Below are positions 44,905 through 50,366 of a DNA stretch of 50,366 bases, piece by piece. The notes under the pieces are model-generated. The model saw nothing but the letters and a program-made list of their open reading frames with translations, was not told the DNA's origin and searched no databases. The stretch lies in NCBI GenBank assembly GCA_003671055.1, contig QWPV01000012.1, forward strand, positions 1 to 50,366, given 5' to 3'. This DNA comes from Planctomycetota bacterium. GTDB taxonomy: Bacteria > Planctomycetota > Phycisphaerae > Phycisphaerales > SM1A02. A program made the position numbers and the translations under genes. Numbering within the stretch: the stretch's first letter is position 1; every line of letters begins with the position of its first letter.

Positions 44905-45702
44905 TCAGTGCGGCGCTGGTGCGCTATGGATTGCGACGCCTTGACGGTTAAGGAACTTGCGGACAAGTGGATCGGACGAGGAATCGCGCATCACGCGAGG
45001 GTCGCCGACTTCGACGAGCCCGCCGCGCTTTCCATCAATCATCGCAAATCGATGCGCGATGGCGAAGATGCTTGCGAGCTCATGCGAGATAATGACAAAT
45101 GTCACGCCCAGTGTTTCGTTGAGCGTTTGAATCAGACTGTCGAGATCCGCGCTTGTCATGGGATCGAGTCCCGCCGATGGTTCATCGAGAAAAATGATCG
45201 GCGCGTCGAGTGCGAGCGCGCGTGCAATCGCTGCGCGCTTCTGCATGCCACCGGAAAGTTCACTCGGCATCTTCGCCGCAGCACTCGCGAGATCCACAAG
45301 CCCAAGTTTCGCGCGCGCAACTTCTTCGCGCGCCTCTCGCGGCAGATTTGTGAACTCTTCCATCGGAAGCATCACATTCTCAAGCACCGTCATGCTGTTG
45401 AAGAGCGCGCCTAGTTGATACATCACACCGAACTGACGGCGCACGCTCTGCAGCGCGTCCTCCGCAGCACTCGCGACATCAATCCCGCCAATCCAAATCT
45501 CTCCAGCGATCGGTCGATTCAGCGTCGTGAGATTCGAGAGCAGCGTCGTCTTGCCCGCACCCGAGCCGCCACCGATAAAGATGATCTCGCCTTGGCGAAT
45601 GTCGAGCGTGAGATCTTTAAGAATCACATGACTCCCGTAGCCCACCGAGACGCCGCGCAGGCGAATCGCGGGCTCAAGAGTTTCTGGCGACACGGTGCTC
45701 AT
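44905..45702 (-). CDS. mlaF: Lipid-transport ABC ATPase (MlaF-like)
   Basis: The 265-residue product starts at ATG 45702, one base after the mlaE stop. Motifs are Walker A GGGSGAGKTTLLSNLTTL, Q-loop MYQLGALFNSMTVLENVMLP, signature LSGGMQKRAAIARAL, Walker B IIFLDEPSAGLDP and H-loop VIISHELASIF. The QLGALFNSMTV and SAGLDP forms are those of MlaF. It powers the MlaE permease and feeds the MCE protein encoded next. Confidence 0.94.
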   Translation of the reverse strand: MSTVSPETLEPAIRLRGVSVGYGSHVILKDLTLDIRQGEIIFIGGGSGAGKTTLLSNLTTLNRPIAGEIWIGGIDVASAAEDALQSVRRQFGVMYQLGALFNSMTVLENVMLPMEEFTNLPREAREEVARAKLGLVDLASAAAKMPSELSGGMQKRAAIARALALDAPIIFLDEPSAGLDPMTSADLDSLIQTLNETLGVTFVIISHELASIFAIAHRFAMIDGKRGGLVEVGDPRVMRDSSSDPLVRKFLNRQGVAIHSAPAPH

Positions 45703-45703
45703 C

Positions 45704-46858
45704 TCAAATTCCAATTGTGTAGAAGAAGACACCCATGATCGCATCCGCGATGACGATCATCACGATGCTCGACACCACTGCTTTCGTCGTCTGATCACCA
45801 ACCGCGCGCGCGCCATCTTCCTTCGCTGTCGCGAGCCCGCGCTGACAACCGATGACCGCGATAAGCGCGCCGAAAACTCCTGCCTTCACGAGTCCCTGAA
45901 GGAAACTCGATGCATCGACCGCGACCTGCACTTCATTCAAGTACTGGCGGAACGAAAAGCCCTCGCTCATCATGATCACCGAACCACCCGCGATCCCCAT
46001 GAGATCCGCAAACACCGCGAGCAGCGGCGTCATGCAGACACACGCGACGAAGCGCGGAAGGACCAAGAAGCGCATCGGCGCGATACCAAATGTTCGCAGC
46101 GCGTCAACTTCTTGACCAACCTTCATCGTGCCAATCGTTGCAGCAAAGGCAGCACCCGATCGACCGGCAACCAGAATCGCAGTGATCAATGGACCAAGCT
46201 CGCGCAAGATCGACACACCAACGACATCCGCAACTTGCAATTGCGCGCCGTACTTTGCGAACGGTGCCATCGTTTGAAACGCGATGATGCCGCCGATGAG
46301 GAAGCCCAATAGCGCAACCACGGGAACTGCGTGCGCGCCGACGACCGCCATCTCGCGCATCGTGTCGCCCCAGCGGAGTTGCCGTGGATTTCGAATCGCC
46401 GCCAACAGCGCAAGCATGAGCTCGCCGCGAAAGCGAACGAGCTCCTTCACATACGCAACGATCGACATCGTCGCGTCGCCGATGTGTTCAAGGAATCCTT
46501 GGTTCACCGCGCGTAAGGTTCGATCTTGCCCTCGACTCGCCATCTCAAGCAACCGCGCATGCGCTTCCGTGACGCCTTGCCTCCGCACCACACATCCGCG
46601 CGCGGTCGCGAGATATTCAAGACCGAGAATCAGTCCAAGCCCCGCGCCATCAAGTTGCGTGACACCAGAAAGATCGACGGACATCGATTGCGTTGCGCTC
46701 GTCCGCACGCGCGCCGCGGATGCATCCCAGTGCGAGGTCAATGCAGCAGCATCGATTCGCCCCATTGGGCGCACACAGAGCACCCCCGCTTCGTCGGTGA
46801 TAGAAATCTGTGCGGTGGCGGTCTCAGTCACGATGTGAATACTACCGACTCTCCGCAA
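45704..46858 (-). CDS. mlaE: MlaE-type permease fused to an N-terminal STAS domain
   Basis: The 384-residue product joins a STAS-like domain (about residues 15-115; MSVDLSGVTQLDGAGLGLI) to an MlaE/Ttg2B permease (about 135-384). GGIIAFQTMAPFAKYGAQLQ, LRELGPLITAILVAGRSGAA and EVDALRTFGIAPMRFLVLPR are permease signatures. In Escherichia coli the STAS protein MlaB is separate, so the fusion replaces it. The start is uncertain: TTG 46858 or GTG 46831. Confidence 0.92.
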   Translation of the reverse strand: MRRVGSIHIVTETATAQISITDEAGVLCVRPMGRIDAAALTSHWDASAARVRTSATQSMSVDLSGVTQLDGAGLGLILGLEYLATARGCVVRRQGVTEAHARLLEMASRGQDRTLRAVNQGFLEHIGDATMSIVAYVKELVRFRGELMLALLAAIRNPRQLRWGDTMREMAVVGAHAVPVVALLGFLIGGIIAFQTMAPFAKYGAQLQVADVVGVSILRELGPLITAILVAGRSGAAFAATIGTMKVGQEVDALRTFGIAPMRFLVLPRFVACVCMTPLLAVFADLMGIAGGSVIMMSEGFSFRQYLNEVQVAVDASSFLQGLVKAGVFGALIAVIGCQRGLATAKEDGARAVGDQTTKAVVSSIVMIVIADAIMGVFFYTIGI

Positions 46859-46872
46859 GACTTGGCACGCGC

Positions 46873-48495
46873 TTACGTCATCTCGATAAACGCAGGGTCA
46901 TAGACCTTCGATCGCACGAATGCATCGATGTCTGCAGGCTCGGGAACGCGCGCGTATCCCTCAGCAAAGATCAACTTCGCAACCTCGATGGCAACTGCAA
47001 TCTCACTCTGCAAAATCGTTCGAAGCGGTGGATACACAAGTCCAACATCGAGGTCGCCCTGCGTCACGCGCGACGCGAGCGTTTCCGCGGCGCGCAAGAA
47101 CATCGCCTCCGTCACGCGCGTTGCAATTGTTGCATACACCGCGAGTCCAACCGCTGGGAAAATGTAAACATTGTTGCCCTGCCCTGGCACAAAGAGTTTG
47201 TCGCCGATGCGCACAGGCGGGAATGGTGAACCACTCGCGAAGATCGCTCGGCCATCCGACCATTGATACGCCTCTTCAGCGGAGCACTCTGACTTCGATG
47301 TCGGATTAGAAAGCGGAAAGATGACCGGTCGCTCATTGAGCGCACTCATCGTGCGAATCACTCGTTCATTAAAGGACTTCGGGACGGTGCTCGCGCCAAT
47401 GATTACGGTGGGCTTCACGAATGCGACGGCGTCTGCGAAGTCCGTGAAGAGCGGCGCGTCCTTCGTATATGCCAATTGATGAGGGCTCAATCGCGGATTG
47501 CTCTTCACGCACAAACCCGAAGAGTTATGCATCCACAGTCTTTCGCGCGCTTGCGCTAACGATAGTCCATCCCGTTGCATCTGCAATTCGATGAGTTCGG
47601 CGATGCCCACCGCTGCACTACCACCGCCGAGAAAGAGCACACGATGATCGGACAACTTGTTCCCGATCAATCGACACGCGCCGAACAATCCAGCAACTGC
47701 CGTTGCGGCGGTGCCTTGAATATCGTCGTTGAAACAGCAGATGCGATCTCGGTAACGCGCAAGCAGTGGAATCGCCGTGGTGTTATGAAAGTCTTCGAAC
47801 TGAATCGCTGCGTTCGGGAAGACCTTCTGCACCGACTGCACAAACTCCTCGACGAACGAGTCGTAATCCGCACCGCGCAATCGCGTCGAGCGAACTCCGG
47901 GGTACAGCGGATCCGCGAGAAACTGTTGATTGTCCGTGCCCACATCGAGAATCACTGGCAAGCACGCTTCAGGAGGAACGCCGCCCACCGCCGCATAGAG
48001 CGTGAGTTTTCCGACCGGAATTCCCATGCCGCAGACGCCGAGGTCGCCGAGCCCAAGGATGCGTTCACCATCCGTCACGCAAATGAAACGCACTTCGCGA
48101 TTGGGCCAATTGCGCAGAAGATCATCGAGTCGACCTCGATGACGCACCGAGCAATAGAGCCCCTTCGGTCGGCGAAGAATGTGGCCAAACTTCTGGCACG
48201 CCTCCCCAACAGTCGGCGTGTAAACGATCGGCATGTACTGCGGCGGATCGCTGCGGAGAAGTTGGTAGAACGCGCGCTCGTTGCGATCCTGCAGTTCGGA
48301 AAGGTAGATGTAACGCTCAAGATCGTTCGGCTTCTGCGAAAGGTGCAAACGCGCCCGCTGCAAGAGAATCTCGTCCGTCTCAATCGCATCTGGAAGCAAT
48401 CCGAGCAGTCCGTAGTTCTCTCGTTCGGCCTCGCTGAAACAGAGTCCCTTATTGAGGCGAGGATTGAAGAGTAAATTGAATGCACTCGGACGCAT
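46873..48495 (-). CDS. NAD-type malic enzyme
   Basis: The 540-residue product decarboxylates malate to pyruvate. It has the long-form architecture: YMPIVYTPTVGEACQKFG near residue 88, VTDGERILGLGDLGVCGMGI near 140, metal-binding FEDFHNTTAIPLL and FNDDIQGTAATAVAG, dinucleotide loop LFLGGGSAAVGIAEL near 290, and FPLSNPTSKSECSAEEAYQW near 395. Length matches the SfcA/MaeA class. The dinucleotide loop reads GGGSAA instead of the usual GAGSAG. It is divergent from the hydroxyproline genes across 38 bases, and only 14 bases precede the mlaE start. Confidence 0.93.
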   Translation of the reverse strand: MRPSAFNLLFNPRLNKGLCFSEAERENYGLLGLLPDAIETDEILLQRARLHLSQKPNDLERYIYLSELQDRNERAFYQLLRSDPPQYMPIVYTPTVGEACQKFGHILRRPKGLYCSVRHRGRLDDLLRNWPNREVRFICVTDGERILGLGDLGVCGMGIPVGKLTLYAAVGGVPPEACLPVILDVGTDNQQFLADPLYPGVRSTRLRGADYDSFVEEFVQSVQKVFPNAAIQFEDFHNTTAIPLLARYRDRICCFNDDIQGTAATAVAGLFGACRLIGNKLSDHRVLFLGGGSAAVGIAELIELQMQRDGLSLAQARERLWMHNSSGLCVKSNPRLSPHQLAYTKDAPLFTDFADAVAFVKPTVIIGASTVPKSFNERVIRTMSALNERPVIFPLSNPTSKSECSAEEAYQWSDGRAIFASGSPFPPVRIGDKLFVPGQGNNVYIFPAVGLAVYATIATRVTEAMFLRAAETLASRVTQGDLDVGLVYPPLRTILQSEIAVAIEVAKLIFAEGYARVPEPADIDAFVRSKVYDPAFIEMT

Positions 48496-48533
48496 GAAGG
48501 AAAGAGTATCGCCAGCCGTTACGCTTGCGCTTT

Positions 48534-49469
48534 ATGCGATTCATCGACAGTCACACCGAAGGCGAGCCCACACGCGTGCTCTTTATGGAGGAGAACGGAT
48601 CACGCACGCTCGACGACGTGCTCCGCGTATGGAACGACGGACTTAACGCCGCCGCTCCGCTCGCCGCTCTTCGCGCGCTCGTTGCGAATCCACGCGCACC
48701 CGAAGCGTGTGTAGGCGCACTCTTATGTCGACCGAACTCTACAGACGCCGACTTCGGCGTGTTCTTCTTCAACGCGAGTGCTGCGCTCGGCATGTGTGGT
48801 CATGGCACGATCGGCGTCGCGCATTCGCTGCATCAACTCGGCGGCATGGCTGAAGGCGTGATTCGACTTGAGACACGCGCAGGTATCGTTGAAGTCCGAC
48901 GCGAACAGGACAACGAGTACTCGTTTGAAAACATCCCCTCGCGCTTGGTGCATCGAGACATCGTTTGCACATTGCACGGCAACGACGTGCGCGGCGACAT
49001 CGCGTACGGCGGCAACGAATTCTTCGTCGTGGAAGAACCACGCGCGATGCGCAGCATTGCCGAAGAACTCGCCTACACGCGCAGCATTCGCGACGCACTC
49101 ACTGCGATGCATCGCACTGGACTCCACGGACCGATCGATCACATCGCACTGTTTCTCCAGCCTTCGCGCGCCGATGCGCAAGAGCGCAGTTTCGTGCTCT
49201 GCCCCAACGACACCTTCGATCGCTCCCCTTGCGGCACGGGTTCTTCTGCGCGCCTCGCGGTCCTCGCTGCGCGAGGCCGATTGCAGCCGAGTGAAGTGCT
49301 GGTGATAGAGAGCGCGATTGGATCACGCTTCAAGACGAGTTACCGCATCGATGACGAAGAGAAGATTCGCGCACGCATTCAAGGTCGTGCATGGATTACC
49401 GCCGACGGCACGATGCAACGCACGGAAGATCCTGCGCACGCAGACGGCTGGAGAGAGCACACCGCATGA
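48534..49469 (+). CDS. 4-Hydroxyproline 2-epimerase (proline racemase family)
   Basis: The 311-residue product starts at ATG 48534. RFIDSHTEGEPTRV opens the protein as usual. The two catalytic thiols are both present, Cys88 in MCGHGTIG and Cys233 in SPCGTGSS; this Cys-Cys arrangement favours epimerase or racemase over the Thr-containing dehydratase type. GGNEFFVVEE and HIALFLQPS are typical of the 4-hydroxyproline branch. It would convert trans-4-hydroxy-L-proline to cis-4-hydroxy-D-proline. A 4-base overlap with the DapA-family gene supports this pathway. Confidence 0.88.
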   Translation: MRFIDSHTEGEPTRVLFMEENGSRTLDDVLRVWNDGLNAAAPLAALRALVANPRAPEACVGALLCRPNSTDADFGVFFFNASAALGMCGHGTIGVAHSLHQLGGMAEGVIRLETRAGIVEVRREQDNEYSFENIPSRLVHRDIVCTLHGNDVRGDIAYGGNEFFVVEEPRAMRSIAEELAYTRSIRDALTAMHRTGLHGPIDHIALFLQPSRADAQERSFVLCPNDTFDRSPCGTGSSARLAVLAARGRLQPSEVLVIESAIGSRFKTSYRIDDEEKIRARIQGRAWITADGTMQRTEDPAHADGWREHTA

Positions 49470-50366
49470 TGCACAATCCCTTTCACGGCGTCATTCCCGC
49501 AACAATCACTCCATTCAAAGGTAATGGCGGCATCGACTTCGACGCCGCCACCGCACTCACACGCACGATGCTCGCAGCTGGCTGCACTGGCGTTGTTGCG
49601 CCAGGCTCACTGGGCGAAGGTTCAACGCTCTCCTTCGAAGAACGCATCGAACTGTTGCAAGCAATTCGCACAGGCAGCAAGTACGGCAACGGCGCGCAGG
49701 GCAACGTGATTCTCACCGTCAGTGCACTCTCCACGCGCGAAGCTGTCCGACAAGCAGAAGCAGCCGCGCAACTCGGGCTCGATGGATTAATGGTGCTGCC
49801 GCCCTACGCACACAAGGGAAGTTGGCAAGAACATCGCGCGCATGTTGCTGCCGTGCTCCGCGCAACGAACCTCCCGTGCATGCTCTACAACAATCCCGCT
49901 GCCTACGGCGTGGACTACCTCATCGAACACATCGCGCAACTTGCAGACGCGCACGCGAATCTCTGCGCGGTGAAGGATTCCACCGGCGATGCGCGCAGGC
50001 TCACCGCCATTCGCGCGCGATTCGGCACGCGCATCAGCGCACTCGTCGGTCTCGATGATTGCGCCGTCGAAGGCGCACGCATGGGCGCGTGCGGTTGGAT
50101 CGCAGGACTTGCGAACGCACTGCCAGTCGAGAGCGTGCAACTCTGGAACCTCGCGCAGCACGGTCCGCGCGAATCATGCGACGCGCTCTACGCGTGGTTT
50201 CTTCCACTGCTTCGACTCGACACGGTGCCAAACTTCGTGCAACTCATCAAGCTCGTGATGCAAGAAAATCACACCGGCACAGAAACCGTTCGACTTCCAC
50301 GCCTTCCCCTCGAAGGCACCGATCGCGCCTGCGCCATCTCGCTCATTCGTCACGCACTCGCAAATC
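49466..50366 (+). CDS. DapA-family lyase, probable pyrroline-4-hydroxy-2-carboxylate deaminase (cut)
   Basis: The frame from ATG 49466 runs open for 300 residues to the window edge. It is a class I aldolase-fold enzyme: IPATITPFKG at the N-terminus, GSLGEGSTLSF near residue 47, Tyr141 in LYNNP, and the Schiff-base Lys170 in CAVKDSTGD. The GSLGEG form, instead of the GTTGE of DapA, fits deaminases acting on 1-pyrroline-4-hydroxy-2-carboxylate. Overlap with the hydroxyproline epimerase gene makes that assignment likely. The last few residues lie outside. Confidence 0.85.
   Translation, partial: MMHNPFHGVIPATITPFKGNGGIDFDAATALTRTMLAAGCTGVVAPGSLGEGSTLSFEERIELLQAIRTGSKYGNGAQGNVILTVSALSTREAVRQAEAAAQLGLDGLMVLPPYAHKGSWQEHRAHVAAVLRATNLPCMLYNNPAAYGVDYLIEHIAQLADAHANLCAVKDSTGDARRLTAIRARFGTRISALVGLDDCAVEGARMGACGWIAGLANALPVESVQLWNLAQHGPRESCDALYAWFLPLLRLDTVPNFVQLIKLVMQENHTGTETVRLPRLPLEGTDRACAISLIRHALAN

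Noticed and set aside
1-50366. CRISPR arrays, tRNA or rRNA genes, insertion sequences, prophage
   Set aside because: No regularly spaced repeats, no tRNA-like cloverleaf that I could detect by eye, and no transposase, integrase or phage structural gene; weak tRNA-like folds could be missed without a tool.

Overview
The window looks like chromosomal core DNA from a free-living, Gram-negative planctomycete, most likely of the Phycisphaerae. The clues are a DUF1501 gene next to a planctomycete cytochrome-type gene (PSCyt1/DUF1549/DUF1553), secreted proteins ending in two EF-hand-like 'ADLNGDG..VDAADLA..LLN.WG' repeats typical of Phycisphaerae, a DUF1080 protein, and outer-membrane machinery (TolC, OprB, Mla-type lipid transport). 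DNA is GC-rich and densely coded, with many 1-4 base start/stop overlaps. I saw no transposase, phage gene, CRISPR array, rRNA or tRNA. The assignment is inference from gene content.

Layout. 1-3061: end-truncated GH38 alpha-mannosidase and two multi-pass membrane proteins of unknown role. 3140-10091: a compact plus-strand efflux cassette (Cys/His-rich secreted protein, TolC-like lipoprotein, adaptor, MacB-type ATPase, two separate FtsX-type permeases, second Cys-rich exported protein). 10112-12807: xylulokinase, a small membrane protein and a peptidoglycan amidase. 13120-15747: gyrB. 15768-18329: divergent NMT1-type ABC importer. 18393-19775: OprB-type porin. 20104-22807: terC-dedA-SMP30 operon behind a repeat-bearing leader. 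22811-29317: DUF1501, PSCyt1/DUF1553 protein and a large zinc metalloprotease. 29604-33120: two secreted proteins with dockerin-like tails, one a GH13 enzyme resembling a branching enzyme. 33301-34650: two small proteins and a DUF1080 protein. 34767-43001: complete classical menaquinone cluster (menF-D-H-B-A-C-E on the minus strand, convergent thioesterase menI candidate on plus). 43041-46858: Mla/MCE lipid transporter. 46873-48495: NAD-type malic enzyme. 48534-window end: 4-hydroxyproline epimerase plus a DapA-family enzyme, together probably trans-4-hydroxyproline catabolism.

How it fits together. From 48495 down to 35146 the minus strand is one almost gapless run (malic enzyme, lipid transport, menaquinone synthesis), so central carbon, envelope lipid and quinone functions may share transcripts. 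The least explained unit is the 3140-10091 cassette: a tripartite ABC efflux pump bracketed by two Cys-rich exported proteins of unknown family. It is the best candidate for an undescribed system, possibly for metal or thiol-reactive cargo, but its substrate cannot be read from sequence alone.
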